Shown here: positions 52,510 through 61,441 of the stretch, piece by piece
Position numbering within the stretch: the first letter of the stretch is position 1
Layout: each line of letters starts with the position of its first letter
Source of the DNA: Candidatus Ruthia sp. Plio_17_S18
GTDB lineage: Bacteria; Pseudomonadota; Gammaproteobacteria; PS1; Pseudothioglobaceae
Assembly: GCA_021730105.1 (NCBI GenBank)
Contig: CP072538.1
Coordinates: 1,167,802 to 1,231,801, forward strand
DNA length: 64,000 nucleotides
Direction: 5' to 3'
Position numbers and translations under genes: made by a program
The notes under the pieces: model-generated
What the model was told of the DNA's origin: nothing
The model's input: only the letters and a program-made list of their open reading frames with translations
Databases searched by the model: none

Positions 52510-52970
52510 AATAACGGATATCATTGACACTTCCACCTTAAATTATGCGTTTATTTATATCGGCTTATTTTTCGGAATGATTGCCGTTGTTATTGCTGGG
52601 GCTATACTTCAACCGCTTAGAAAATCAAGCAAAAACTCCGCGGTGACAATGCAAAATATTTACTTTGGATTAAAGCTGTTGATGATAAAAGTGTTGTATT
52701 TTTAATTAATGTTAAAGACATTAAATGCTTTAAATCACAAGACAAATACACCAATATTTACACCCAAAATAAAGAGTATTTAATTAATACCGGTATTAAA
52801 CAATTGATTCACCAATTAGACCCAAATTACTTTCCATTGTAAACTTAGAATTTGTTAGCAAAATATCCAAAAACAAACAAGATAAATTGATGGTTCATCT
52901 AGATAATAACACTACATTATCAGTAAGTCGCAACCATATTAACTTATTTAAAAATGTAGCTTTGTATTGC
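52487..52970 (+). pseudogene. Membrane-anchored LytTR-type regulator, frameshifted
   Basis: The first frame has a membrane helix, YIGLFFGMIAVVIAGAILQPL. A shifted frame continues YLLWIKAVDDKSVVFLINVK, QDKYTNIYTQNKEYLINTGI and KQLIHQLDPNYFPL, the LytTR DNA-binding family pattern up to LDPxxF. The IHRS-type segment that should follow is missing, and another frame ends in LMVHLDNNTTLSVSRNHINL, the domain end. It overlaps the end of the carotenoid oxygenase and probably belonged to the same unit. Confidence 0.65.
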
Positions 52971-53070
52971 TCAAGGGCTTTTTCTTGCTAAATTTAGCAG
53001 CTATATTATTTTATGCCTACCGTTTATCAAACAAATCAAAAAAAATTTGTGTACTATTTGTTTTTCAAAC

Positions 53071-53100
53071 ATAAAAACCACCCTTTGGGGTGGTTTTTAT
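53071..53100. terminator. Bidirectional intrinsic terminator
   Basis: ATAAAAACCACCC (53071-53083) and GGGTGGTTTTTAT (53088-53100) form a strong GC stem with a four-base loop, an A run on one side and a T run on the other. It can end the sulfur-globule-like gene (minus strand) and the decayed genes on the plus strand. Confidence 0.85.
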
Positions 53101-53111
53101 TTAACCTTGCC

Positions 53112-53127
53112 GCTAGATTAATCTAGC
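53112..53127. repeat. 16-bp perfect palindrome
   Basis: GCTAGATTAATCTAGC, between the terminator and the 3' end of the sulfur-globule-like gene. Purpose unknown; it lacks a T run. Confidence 0.4.
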
Positions 53128-53142
53128 AGTTAACTAGGTGTC

Positions 53143-53658
53143 TTACTTAGCAATCACTTGATCAAGACTGTCAGCAGTTGCGTTAGCTTTAGCATCTGCA
53201 TAACCTTTGGCATAAGCATCAGCTTGTGCCTTAGCGAATGCATCAGCTTGGCCTTTGGCATAAGCATCAGCAACACCTTTAGCGTTAGCATCAACAGTAC
53301 CTGCATATTTGCCATCAGCAGTGGCATTAGAAACGTTCTTAGTGGTGTTTTTGTTGTTGTAATGGAAACCCCAATCAGAATCGTTGTTCATGTCGTTGTT
53401 GTTGGAAAAAGGACCCCAGTTGTTAGCGCCATTGAAAGGACCCATGTTTGAACCACCACTGAAAGGACCCATGTTGTTGCCACCATGCATTGGTCCAAGG
53501 TTAGAACCACCGTCAAAAGGACCCCAGTTGTTTGAACCGTAACCGTTACCGTAACCGTAACCGTTACCGTAACCGTTGTTGTTTGAACCATTGTTAAAGA
53601 AACCAGCTGATGCTGATGTGGCAGCTACTAAAGTAGCAATTGCAATTATTTTTTTCAT
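53143..53658 (-). CDS. Sulfur-globule-protein-like secreted protein with octapeptide repeats
   Basis: ATG 53658 follows TTTGGAG and opens a signal peptide (MKKIIAIATLVAATSASA). The mature N-terminal half is Gly/Asn/Tyr-rich (NNNGYGNGYGYGNGYG) with five related units NNWGPFDGG, SNLGPMHGG, NNMGPFSGG, SNMGPFNGA, NNWGPFSNN. The C-terminal part has at least four eight-residue repeats of the form AKGxADAx (AYAKGQADAFAK and so on). Gly-rich, signal-bearing envelope proteins coat intracellular sulfur globules in sulfur-oxidising Gammaproteobacteria; the fit here is by composition, not homology proven by alignment. The length is 171 residues. Confidence 0.7.
   Translation of the reverse strand: MKKIIAIATLVAATSASAGFFNNGSNNNGYGNGYGYGNGYGSNNWGPFDGGSNLGPMHGGNNMGPFSGGSNMGPFNGANNWGPFSNNNDMNNDSDWGFHYNNKNTTKNVSNATADGKYAGTVDANAKGVADAYAKGQADAFAKAQADAYAKGYADAKANATADSLDQVIAK
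53538..53580. repeat. CCGTAACCGTTA tandem repeats coding for the GYGNGYG region
   Basis: Hexamer-like units of CCGTAA and CCGTTA in tandem, encoding Gly-Tyr and Gly-Asn. They can change number by slippage and would alter the length of the Gly-rich segment in steps of whole codons. Confidence 0.6.
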
Positions 53659-53741
53659 ATTGATCTCCAAATTAAAAAGTATTAACGCTCTTATTGTTAA
53701 GCGGGTTTTTAAGTATCAGACTTTGTGGTCTTGATGGGGGT

Positions 53742-53769
53742 ATTATATGGTATATATATTAGAAGTCAA
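53742..53769 (-). promoter_or_regulatory. Promoter of the sulfur-globule-like gene
   Basis: On the minus strand, TTGACT (53764-53769), a 16-base spacer, TATAAT (53742-53747). About 85 bases separate the -10 from the start codon. The -35 lies inside the loop of a perfect inverted repeat. Confidence 0.7.
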
Positions 53770-53787
53770 TGATATTCTAATATATAT
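53752..53787. promoter_or_regulatory. 13-bp inverted repeat over the promoter (operator candidate)
   Basis: ATATATATTAGAA (53752-53764) and TTCTAATATATAT (53775-53787) are perfect reverse complements with a ten-base centre, GTCAATGATA. The centre carries the TTGAC of the -35 box and one arm fills the spacer, so a bound protein would block RNA polymerase. Confidence 0.65.
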
Positions 53788-53870
53788 TTTAGAAAGTGTC
53801 TAGAAAAGCTGATTCAACATAGAATTAACAGAATAATTTAGCATTACTATATTAAAAAATCACGCTACTT

Positions 53871-54737
53871 TTAGCAAAACACAGAGTCTTTGCCAAGTTT
53901 ACTTTTTATATCTAATATACCGCCGTGCCTTTGGGCGATGTGTTGAACAATTGCTAATCCAAGACCAGTTCCACTTTTTTTGACCTCTAGACCCACCTTT
54001 GTCAATACGATAAAAACGTTCAGTTAGTCGTGTTAAGTGCCTTGCAGGAATACCAGAACCATAGTCTTGAACCTCAAAACACGTCTCACCTTGGCCCTTG
54101 GCGCCAACTAATAATAATTTTAGTGCCATCTGGTGTGTGTCGTTTTGCATTAAATATCAAATTAGAACAAAGACTAATAGTTTCATGTTCAATGCCAAGC
54201 ACTAGCACCTGTGATAATTTTTTGGTGATTCAATTTCAACCTCATGATTGCTTTGTGTTATAAGTAGTTTATGCAGCTCAGAAGAGCGAATTAAATCATC
54301 AATACGCTGTCCCACGATCAACTTTCATACTAATGCCTAATAATTGACCAGATAGCTTGTGAGTCCAATCCATTTCATTGTTACTATTGAGCGCAACAGT
54401 GGCATATGGCAGCTTTTTTACAATGCTTTGAGAGCGTTTTAGCAGAGCATTCATACGCCTTTTTCGCTCATTACTTTTGTTTTTGGTTACTGTACTTGGA
54501 CGTTAATTTTCTCCCAAATTCCGTTGCTGTCTGGCACCTTGACTTACTCTGTGCCGTTAGCCATCCACCAATAAAACTGCTGAAGTTTAAAATGAATACA
54601 AATCACGTAGACTACTAAACTCACTGCCAATCTTACCCGCCCCATGCATTGGTCAATAAACCGCCTAGCACTGCTATGAATAATACAAGTGCAAGTGCAA
54701 TACGCCATTTTTCTGCATGTATTCTAAAGGGCTTCAT
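53871..54737 (-). pseudogene. phoR: Phosphate sensor kinase PhoR, degraded
   Basis: The minus strand from ATG 54737 opens with a membrane helix (ALALVLFIAVLGGLLTNAW), then broken frames give RRMNALLKRSQSIVKKLPYA and TVALNSNNEMDW (PAS start), KKLSQVLVLGI, SLCSNLIFNAKRHTPDGTKI (the N box), [20 protein letters not shown] and [12 protein letters not shown] (G1), and in another frame [20 protein letters not shown] (G2). At least five frameshifts or stops are present; the dimerisation helix is not readable. PhoR is the sensor for PhoB, which remains intact next to it. Confidence 0.85.
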
Positions 54738-54747
54738 AGTATTATCT

Positions 54748-55425
54748 CTAGTTGAAACGATAGCCTATGTTTCTTACAGTTTGAACACGTGATTCTAGCT
54801 GATAACGCTTTAAAATTTTTCTCAATCTAAAAATATGAACATCAACTGTTCTTTCATCAATCACTGTTAATCTACCCCAAACCTCATCAAGCAACTGCGA
54901 TCTACTAAAAACTCTGCCTTTATTTTTCATTAAAAAATAAAGCAGTCGGAATTCTGTCGCACCAATTTCTACTGTATCGCCATTAATTTGTAACAAATGC
55001 TGGGTAAGGTTGATCGAAATTTCCTGAATGGTTAATTGCCCATCGTTATCCAACCCTTGGGAACGACGTAATAAAGAGTGAATACGTGCATTTAACTCTT
55101 TTAACAAAACAGGCTTGGTCATATAATCATCAGCTCTCACATTAAGCCCTTTCACCTTGTCAGATTCTTGTGTTTTAGCAATTAGCATAATGATAGGTAT
55201 ATATTGCCACTCAAAAAGTTTTCTAGTTTTTTGAATTAAAATCAATCCGTCTATGTCCGGCAACATCCAATCTAACAAAATCAAATCAGGATGGTGTTCA
55301 TTCAGCAGGCTCAGTGCTTGATATCCTGTACCTGCCTCAAGTACTTGATAGTCATTCATTTTAAGCGATATGCTAAGCATCTCGAGTATGGCTTTATCGT
55401 CTTCAACAATAAGGATTGTAAACAC
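54748..55425 (-). CDS. phoB: Phosphate response regulator PhoB
   Basis: OmpR-type response regulator that activates the pho regulon. The receiver starts FTILIVEDDKAILEML, with the phosphorylated Asp in LILLDWMLPDIDGL near residue 53 and Lys in MTKPVLLKE. The winged-helix DNA-binding domain ends RVQTVRNIGYRF. The length is 225 residues and it starts two bases after phoU. Its cognate kinase gene is dead. Confidence 0.95.
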   Translation of the reverse strand: MFTILIVEDDKAILEMLSISLKMNDYQVLEAGTGYQALSLLNEHHPDLILLDWMLPDIDGLILIQKTRKLFEWQYIPIIMLIAKTQESDKVKGLNVRADDYMTKPVLLKELNARIHSLLRRSQGLDNDGQLTIQEISINLTQHLLQINGDTVEIGATEFRLLYFLMKNKGRVFSRSQLLDEVWGRLTVIDERTVDVHIFRLRKILKRYQLESRVQTVRNIGYRFN

Positions 55426-55427
55426 AA

Positions 55428-56126
55428 CTAATCTCCTTGATGGGGCTTGTTTAAATGAACGTGGCGCACGTCTTTTCCGTTAACCGAATAAACAACATGC
55501 TCGCAAATGTTTTGAGAATGATCGCCAATTCGTTCTAATGCGCGCACGCACCAAGTAACACGCAACATATGTTTAATATTACGCGGACTTTCCATCATAT
55601 GGGTTAATAATAGCCTAGAAATTTTATTAAACTCATCATCAATCTGTGCATCACTCGCCACCACCTTGATTGCCTGCTGCGCATCCATACGAGCAAATGA
55701 ATCTAACGTGTCATGTAATATGGTCATCACTTTGCTACCCAAACTAGAAAGCTCAGCATGCATTTCTGCCGCCACTTCCTTTAAGGCCATTTTTTTGGCA
55801 TAACGACCAATTTTTTCAGCTTCATCACCTATACGCTCTAGATCGGTAATGATTTTAACCACGGCAATAACCAGCCTTAAGTCACCGGCAGCTGGCTGCC
55901 TTTTTGCAATAACCTTGGCACAATCTGCATCAATTTCCATCTCCATTTTGTTGATTTTATAATCAGATACAGACACCTCTTTTGCCAATTCTTGGTCTTG
56001 ATTAAGCAGTGCATAAATCGCATTTTGAACCTGCAATTCAACCAGGCAACCCATACTTAGAACATTACTCTTAATGCTTTTTAAGTCCTTATTGTATTGT
56101 TGTGATATATGTTGTTGAACCTCCAT
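55428..56126 (-). CDS. phoU: Phosphate transport regulator PhoU
   Basis: Cytoplasmic two-fold three-helix bundle that links PstB to PhoR and limits phosphate uptake. It contains the family patterns IITDLERIGDEAEKIGRYA near residue 92 and CVRALERIGDHSQNICEHV near the end. The length is 232 residues. It lies between pstB and phoB in one operon. Confidence 0.95.
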   Translation of the reverse strand: MEVQQHISQQYNKDLKSIKSNVLSMGCLVELQVQNAIYALLNQDQELAKEVSVSDYKINKMEMEIDADCAKVIAKRQPAAGDLRLVIAVVKIITDLERIGDEAEKIGRYAKKMALKEVAAEMHAELSSLGSKVMTILHDTLDSFARMDAQQAIKVVASDAQIDDEFNKISRLLLTHMMESPRNIKHMLRVTWCVRALERIGDHSQNICEHVVYSVNGKDVRHVHLNKPHQGD

Positions 56127-56141
56127 AGTACTCTCCTATAA

Positions 56142-56963
56142 CTAGCCGAAACGGCCTGTAATGTAATTTTCTGTTAGTTGGTGTTCTGGGTTAGTAAATA
56201 CGGTATTTGTGTCATTCACCTCAATTAAATGACCCATATGAAAATAAGCTGTGCGCTGAGAGACCCTAGCAGCTTGTTGCATAGAATGCGTCACAATAAC
56301 AATGGTGTATTTTTTACTTAACTCAATCATTAACTCTTCAATCACGGCAGTGGCAATTGGATCGAGTGCAGATGTTGGCTCGTCCATTAAAATAACTTCT
56401 GGATCTATGGCAATGGTTCTGGCAATACATAACCGTTGTTGTTGACCTCCAGATAGCCCCGTGCCCGGTTTGTGTAAATCGTCTTTAACTTCATTAAAAA
56501 GACCCGCACGCATTAAGCTTTTCTCAACCAAGTCATCTAACTCTACTTGATTACTGGTCAGTCCATGCAATTTGGCACCATATGCAACATTATCATAAAT
56601 AGATTTAGAAAAAGGGTTGGGTTTTTGAAATACCATGCCGACTCTAGCGCGCAACAAAACGGGGTCTTGCTGTCTAGCATATATATCTTCATTGTCTAAT
56701 TTAATTTCACCTCTTATTTGGCAACTTTGAATGGTGTCGTTCATTCGATTTAAACATCTTAGAAAGGTTGATTTTCCGCACCCAGAAGGCCCAATCATAG
56801 CAACAATTTGGTTTTTTCCAATGTCTATACTGGTATTAAAAATAGCCTGTTTTTTCTCATAAAAAACTTCAACGTTGCGTGCTGAAATTTTAGCATTGTC
56901 AATAAAGGGCGTGCCTTTCGTATCATTAATTTCTACATCAAATTCGCTGCGTTTATTCATCAT
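56142..56963 (-). CDS. pstB: Phosphate ABC transporter ATPase PstB
   Basis: Energises phosphate import. It has Walker [15 protein letters not shown] near residue 58, the ABC signature [16 protein letters not shown], and Walker [14 protein letters not shown]. At 273 residues it has the usual length. The start is nine bases after pstA. Confidence 0.97.
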   Translation of the reverse strand: MMNKRSEFDVEINDTKGTPFIDNAKISARNVEVFYEKKQAIFNTSIDIGKNQIVAMIGPSGCGKSTFLRCLNRMNDTIQSCQIRGEIKLDNEDIYARQQDPVLLRARVGMVFQKPNPFSKSIYDNVAYGAKLHGLTSNQVELDDLVEKSLMRAGLFNEVKDDLHKPGTGLSGGQQQRLCIARTIAIDPEVILMDEPTSALDPIATAVIEELMIELSKKYTIVIVTHSMQQAARVSQRTAYFHMGHLIEVNDTNTVFTNPEHQLTENYITGRFG

Positions 56964-56972
56964 TATTCTAAC

Positions 56973-58265
56973 CTAGAATTTTTTTTCAAATATTCTTCGC
57001 ATAATCACGGCAATAAAATTCATCATCACCAAAAATCCTATTAGAACCATAATTGCTGCATACGTTCTTTCAATAAAAGCGCGCTCCGGACTGTCTGACC
57101 ACAAATATATTTGTACAGGCAATACTGTTGATGGGTCGGCAATTCCTTGAGGCACATTTGCTACAAAAGCGACCATGCCAATCATTAATAGTGGTGCTGT
57201 TTCACCAAGCGCTTGCGCCATGCCAATAATTGTACCTGTCAATATACCTGGCATAGCAGCAGGTACAACATGATGAAACGCCATTTGCACACGAGAAGCC
57301 CCTAATGCCAATGCTGCCTCACGGATTGAATAAGGAACTGCCTTTAAGGCCGCTCTGGTGGTAATAATAATCGTGGGCAACGTCATTAGTGTCAACACTA
57401 GGCCGCCCACCAAAGGTACCGATCTAGGCACACCAAACAAACCAATAAAAACTGCCAACCCCAGTAAACCAAAAACAATTGAAGGCACAGCAGCAAGGTT
57501 ATTAATGTTAATCTCAATCATATCAACCCATTTATTATTTTGTGGTGCAAATTCTTCCAAGTATACAGCCGCCAACACACCAATTGGAAATGAAAGCAGC
57601 ATGGTCACCAACATGACTAATAACGACCCAACCACTGCACCTTTAATACCTGCTTGTTCTGGCTCACGAGAATCACTCTGCGTAAAAAAAGTAAAATTGA
57701 AGCGTTTTTCTAATCGCTGATCAAACAGCAACTGATCAATCCAAATCAATTGAAGATCTTTAATACGACGATCTGTTTCAGGTAATGACCTGTCAATCCC
57801 TCCTTTGATAAACACATCTATATCATCTTTGGCTAAAAACCAAAAAGACTGGGTGGTGCCTATCATATTCGGGTTGTCCATAACAAAATCTCTTATCTGA
57901 TAAGTAGCACTACTACTCACCAATTGCTTTAATGCTTTATTGTTCTTCCTGCCCTTAACATTAGGAAATAGCGTCTTTAAAGAGGATTTAATTGCTTTAC
58001 TATAATTGCCTTGGAGAAATTCTTTGTCATTAGAACTTGAAGTAACGCCCAATATATCCTCATCAAGATTGACTTCTAAATTGATATAGGTTTGTTGAAA
58101 TGCAGGCAATCCATTAAGTGAAATATTCACCAGTAGTGTTAACAAAAAGGCAATACTAATAGTGATAGATGCAACACCATATAAACGAAATCGCCTTTCT
58201 TTAGCATAACGCTTAGCCAGCCTTTTTCTAATTATCTCGTTATTAATCATGGCAGATTTTTGCAT
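56973..58265 (-). CDS. pstA: Phosphate ABC transporter permease PstA, with a large extra loop
   Basis: Membrane permease. After the first helix (ASITISIAFLLTLLVNISL) an extra domain of about 150 residues (LEVNLDEDILGVTSSSND to RLEKRFNFTFFTQ) precedes the standard core with helices and the coupling-helix motif IREAALALGASRVQMAFH. At 430 residues it is much longer than E. coli PstA (296). Such long forms occur in other gammaproteobacteria. The stop is followed by pstB after nine bases. Confidence 0.92.
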   Translation of the reverse strand: MQKSAMINNEIIRKRLAKRYAKERRFRLYGVASITISIAFLLTLLVNISLNGLPAFQQTYINLEVNLDEDILGVTSSSNDKEFLQGNYSKAIKSSLKTLFPNVKGRKNNKALKQLVSSSATYQIRDFVMDNPNMIGTTQSFWFLAKDDIDVFIKGGIDRSLPETDRRIKDLQLIWIDQLLFDQRLEKRFNFTFFTQSDSREPEQAGIKGAVVGSLLVMLVTMLLSFPIGVLAAVYLEEFAPQNNKWVDMIEININNLAAVPSIVFGLLGLAVFIGLFGVPRSVPLVGGLVLTLMTLPTIIITTRAALKAVPYSIREAALALGASRVQMAFHHVVPAAMPGILTGTIIGMAQALGETAPLLMIGMVAFVANVPQGIADPSTVLPVQIYLWSDSPERAFIERTYAAIMVLIGFLVMMNFIAVIMRRIFEKKF

Positions 58266-58274
58266 AATATACGG

Positions 58275-59660
58275 CTACTCATATTGTTCACGATACTTAC
58301 GCACCATATATAATGAAATAGTATTTAATAAAAGTGTGGTTAAAAACAAGCCCAGTCCTAATGCAAAAGCAGCTAGTGTTTTAGGACTGTCAAATTCTTG
58401 ATCTCCTGTCAATAGAGTTACTATTTGGACAGTGACTGTTGTTACTGCTTGTAATGGATTTAGTGTGAGATTTGCAAATAAACCTGCCGCCATCACCACA
58501 ATCATAGTTTCACCAATGGCACGCGAAGCCGCCAACAAAACACCACCAACAATACCCGGTAATGCTGCTGGAATAATAACCTGCCTAATGGTCTCTGACT
58601 TGGTTGCACCCATTGCATAAGAGCCATCACGCATTGCTTGAGGAACGGCACAAATAATATCATCTGACAATGACGAAACAAAAGGGATAATCATAACACC
58701 CATCACAATACCTGCTGCAAGTGCGCTTTCTGATGCTGGCTGTAAACCCAGTGATTCTCCCATATCGCGAATAAATGGCGCAACTGTTAATGCAGCAAAG
58801 AATCCATAAACCACAGTAGGAATGCCTGCCAAAATTTCAAGCATGGGCTTTGCAAAGGCCCTGAATTTATCTGTTGCATATTCAGATAAGTAAATAGCCG
58901 ACATTAACCCTAAAGGCACTGCAATCAGCAAGGCAATAAAAGAAATCAACAGCGTGCCTACAAAAAGAGGCAACGCACCAAAAGAACCAGAGCCACCAAC
59001 TTGGCCTTCTCTAATTGCCCCTTGTGGACTCCAGTGCGCACCAAACACAAATTCAGAAATAGACACACTCTTAAAAAATTGATGCGCCTCAAACACAACA
59101 GAAAAAACAATACCAATGGTTGTTAAGACAGCTATTGATGCACAAGCAACCATTGTCCAACGCACTAATTTCTCTACTAAGTTTCGCGCCCTAGTATGAG
59201 GCTTAATTAGCCTAAAGCCTATAAACATACCAACAAATGCCAGTATAAAAACAACTCCTACTTTTAGCTGTTGACTCAGCTCAACTAGGTGTAAATATTT
59301 TGAAACAACCGCCTGTTTCATGCTGTCTTGAAGTACTTCTTTTGATTCTGATAAATTAATAATTTCATTAACCAGCAGACTCAAGTCATCCTTAGAAAGC
59401 TGCTGTACCTGCTCTGGAAAATAAGAAATGGTCATAGAGGAAATGACTGATGAATTTAGTGCCGTCCAAACAAGCAAAACTAATAACGCAGGCAAACAAC
59501 TCCAAAGTGCAACAAGATATCCATAATACTGTGGCAACGAATGAAGTGGCTTTGTATTATTTTTAGAAACATAAATGGATCGTTTTCTGCCTACAAAGTA
59601 GCCCAGTAAAAGCAAGGCAAATAATACAATAACAGTGACACTAAAAGACATAATAAACAT
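58275..59660 (-). CDS. pstC: Phosphate ABC transporter permease PstC, long form
   Basis: Partner permease of PstA. It has an N-terminal helix, an additional segment of about 100 residues and then the conserved core, with ASRAIGETMIVVMAAG and the coupling segment MRDGSYAMGATKSETIRQV near residue 350. The length of 461 residues exceeds E. coli PstC (319), like its partner. It starts 60 bases after pstS, across a hairpin. Confidence 0.93.
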   Translation of the reverse strand: MFIMSFSVTVIVLFALLLLGYFVGRKRSIYVSKNNTKPLHSLPQYYGYLVALWSCLPALLVLLVWTALNSSVISSMTISYFPEQVQQLSKDDLSLLVNEIINLSESKEVLQDSMKQAVVSKYLHLVELSQQLKVGVVFILAFVGMFIGFRLIKPHTRARNLVEKLVRWTMVACASIAVLTTIGIVFSVVFEAHQFFKSVSISEFVFGAHWSPQGAIREGQVGGSGSFGALPLFVGTLLISFIALLIAVPLGLMSAIYLSEYATDKFRAFAKPMLEILAGIPTVVYGFFAALTVAPFIRDMGESLGLQPASESALAAGIVMGVMIIPFVSSLSDDIICAVPQAMRDGSYAMGATKSETIRQVIIPAALPGIVGGVLLAASRAIGETMIVVMAAGLFANLTLNPLQAVTTVTVQIVTLLTGDQEFDSPKTLAAFALGLGLFLTTLLLNTISLYMVRKYREQYE

Positions 59661-59669
59661 GGATTAATA

Positions 59670-59710
59670 AAAGTCACACCATTCAATTTAATATAGGACG
59701 GTGTGACTTT
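59670..59710 (-). terminator. Attenuating hairpin between pstS and pstC
   Basis: AAAGTCACACC (59670-59680) pairs with GGTGTGACTTT (59700-59710), an 11-base stem with a 19-base loop; on the minus-strand transcript the stem is followed by TATTAAT. Such hairpins after pstS commonly let the binding protein be made in excess of the membrane parts. Confidence 0.65.
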
Positions 59711-59720
59711 ACAAAACTAG

Positions 59721-60827
59721 TTACTCAGATTTCAACTCAAGTGGCGTTAGGTTATTAGCGGATTTCCACACTTTATAACGCTCCTTATCAGACAATGGGA
59801 TCAAGCCTTTATCTGTCAAATAGCCCTCTTTCCCCCACGCATCCTCGCTTGTAAATTCAGCAATAAACGCTTTAATGCCTGGCACCTTGCCAACATGACT
59901 TTTCTTAACATAAAAGTATAACGGCCTAGATACAGGATAAGAGCCATAAGAAATGGCATCAAAATTAACCTTAACACCGTCAATAATAGCACCTTGAACC
60001 TTGTCAGAGTTTTGCTCTAAAAAACTAAAACCGAATATGCCCAATGCTTTAGGATTGGCAACCAATTTTGCAACAATAAGATTGTCATTTTCTCCTGCTT
60101 CAATATAGGCACCATCTTCACGAACTGAATGACAAATATTTTTATAACGATTTTTAAGCCTGGCAGCGCCTATTTTATCCCCTGCTTTTTTAAGCTGTTT
60201 TGCCTTTGTTCTAAGTTGCTTAATCCAGTCAAAGGTTTTACAACCACCCTCAAGTGCCAATTCTGCGAAAGCATCTCTTGTCCCAGAAGTCGGTGGCGGA
60301 CCTAGTACTTCAATTCTAGTATTTGGCAGCTTGGAATTAATATCGTTCCAATTCAGATAAGGATTATCAATCAACACACCCTTGTTACCACTTGGCACTT
60401 GTTTTGCCAATGCTAAAAACAAACTTCGACGAGTTAAGTCAAAAACAGGGGCTTGTTTTGAGTTTGCAATGGCAATACCATCGTAGCCAATTTTCACTTC
60501 AACAATGTCTTTAACCCCGTTTTTTTGGCATTTTTTAAACTCGCTATATTTTATCCGGCGTGAGGCGTTGGTGATATCTGGTGTATTAATACCCCTGCCC
60601 GAACAAAAAAGTTTCATACCACCTCCTGAACCTGTTGATTCAATCTTTGGCGTTTTGCGCCTTGTTTTTTTACCATATGTTTCAGCAACAACTGTTGCAA
60701 AAGGATAAACTGTTGACGAGCCCACCACATCAATGTAGCTTCTTACAACAGACATTGCGGACGTAGAAACTGTCATTATTGCAACTGAGCCAAAGGCAGC
60801 CGCCACATATTTAACTTTATTTTTCAT
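59721..60827 (-). CDS. pstS: Phosphate-binding protein PstS
   Basis: Periplasmic receptor of the Pst transporter. A signal peptide (YVAAAFGSVAIMTVSTSAMS) is followed by DVVGSSTVYPFATVVAE with the phosphate-binding Ser and Thr, ESTGSGGGMKLFCSGRG, and VLGPPPTSGTRDAFAE with the last ligand loop. The length is 368 residues. It is the first gene of the pst-pho operon and has a PHO box upstream. Confidence 0.94.
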   Translation of the reverse strand: MKNKVKYVAAAFGSVAIMTVSTSAMSVVRSYIDVVGSSTVYPFATVVAETYGKKTRRKTPKIESTGSGGGMKLFCSGRGINTPDITNASRRIKYSEFKKCQKNGVKDIVEVKIGYDGIAIANSKQAPVFDLTRRSLFLALAKQVPSGNKGVLIDNPYLNWNDINSKLPNTRIEVLGPPPTSGTRDAFAELALEGGCKTFDWIKQLRTKAKQLKKAGDKIGAARLKNRYKNICHSVREDGAYIEAGENDNLIVAKLVANPKALGIFGFSFLEQNSDKVQGAIIDGVKVNFDAISYGSYPVSRPLYFYVKKSHVGKVPGIKAFIAEFTSEDAWGKEGYLTDKGLIPLSDKERYKVWKSANNLTPLELKSE

Positions 60828-60876
60828 GGTTATTACTTAATCTTGTTAAAAAATGTCACCAGTTTAATCAATGAAT

Positions 60877-60894
60877 ATGACATAATTATGACAG
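60877..60894 (-). promoter_or_regulatory. PHO box upstream of pstS
   Basis: On the minus strand CTGTCATAATTATGTCAT, that is, two seven-base half-sites CTGTCAT and ATGTCAT separated by AATT, close to the E. coli consensus (CTGTCATA-(A/T)-A-CTGTCA). It lies 50 bases before the pstS start. PhoB should bind here, although the PhoR gene is dead. Confidence 0.85.
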
Positions 60895-60963
60895 AGTGAA
60901 AAATAATTCCCACTTAGCGTTGCGCATCTATTTCTACTAAACAGAAGTAGATGTTACCAGTTC

Positions 60964-61425
60964 TTATTGAATATCAATTCTTAAGGTAGAAATCGCTGCA
61001 GGAGACAACGTGCGGCCTTGCTTGTTGTAAGTTGTGCGCGTTACCCCAAAAAAATTTCTTTGGTATTGTCCAGCATTGTTATCAATCATAAAATTAGGTC
61101 TCGATGCTTTATTTTCTTTCAAGGTAAAAGAAAAATCAGTTTGTATTAGCCAATTACTGGGCTTAACCCTATTTTGAGATCGAGATTGTACGCCATTTAG
61201 CCAAGCACTTGGATTTTTTTCGGTGCTGTAATGATTCACACGTATTGGCGCTCTCCAATAAGAATTGTTGTAATTTTTCGCCCAATTGTTACCACTCCAA
61301 AATGCAAGGGATGCATTAGGTGTTATGAATAGAAAAAATAATAACCAGTTGACTTTCTCCATAATGCTTCTAGCCTTACTGCCAGCAAACGCTGTTGATA
61401 CAGTCAACACCGTAATAAGCGCCAT
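60964..61425 (-). other. Chimeric ORF: start of an outer-membrane lipoprotein-sorting protein joined to a small secreted protein
   Basis: One open frame of 153 codons. The first part, ITVLTVSTAFAGSKARSIMEKV, matches the signal and first helix (xKARxIMEKVD) of a LolA-like protein that normally follows an RND exporter. After MEKV the text changes to NWLLFFLFITPNASLAFWSG, a second signal peptide, and then a secreted domain with WAKNYNNSYWRAP and a GQYQRNFFGVTRTTYNKQG end. A deletion probably joined the two genes. If the second is alive, its start is ATG 61362 (132 residues). Confidence 0.55.
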
Positions 61426-61441
61426 TAATATGGTTTTTTCA

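Noticed and set aside
52986..52999. TGCTAAATTTAGCA palindrome as a terminator
   Set aside because: AT-rich stem of seven pairs without a loop or T run, inside a decayed region; the strong terminator at 53071-53100 is close by.
53143..53658. Short repeats in the sulfur-globule-like gene as a CRISPR or microsatellite array
   Set aside because: They are in frame, of six to 27 bases, without unique spacers, and code for a regular peptide pattern in an intact gene with signal peptide and ribosome site.
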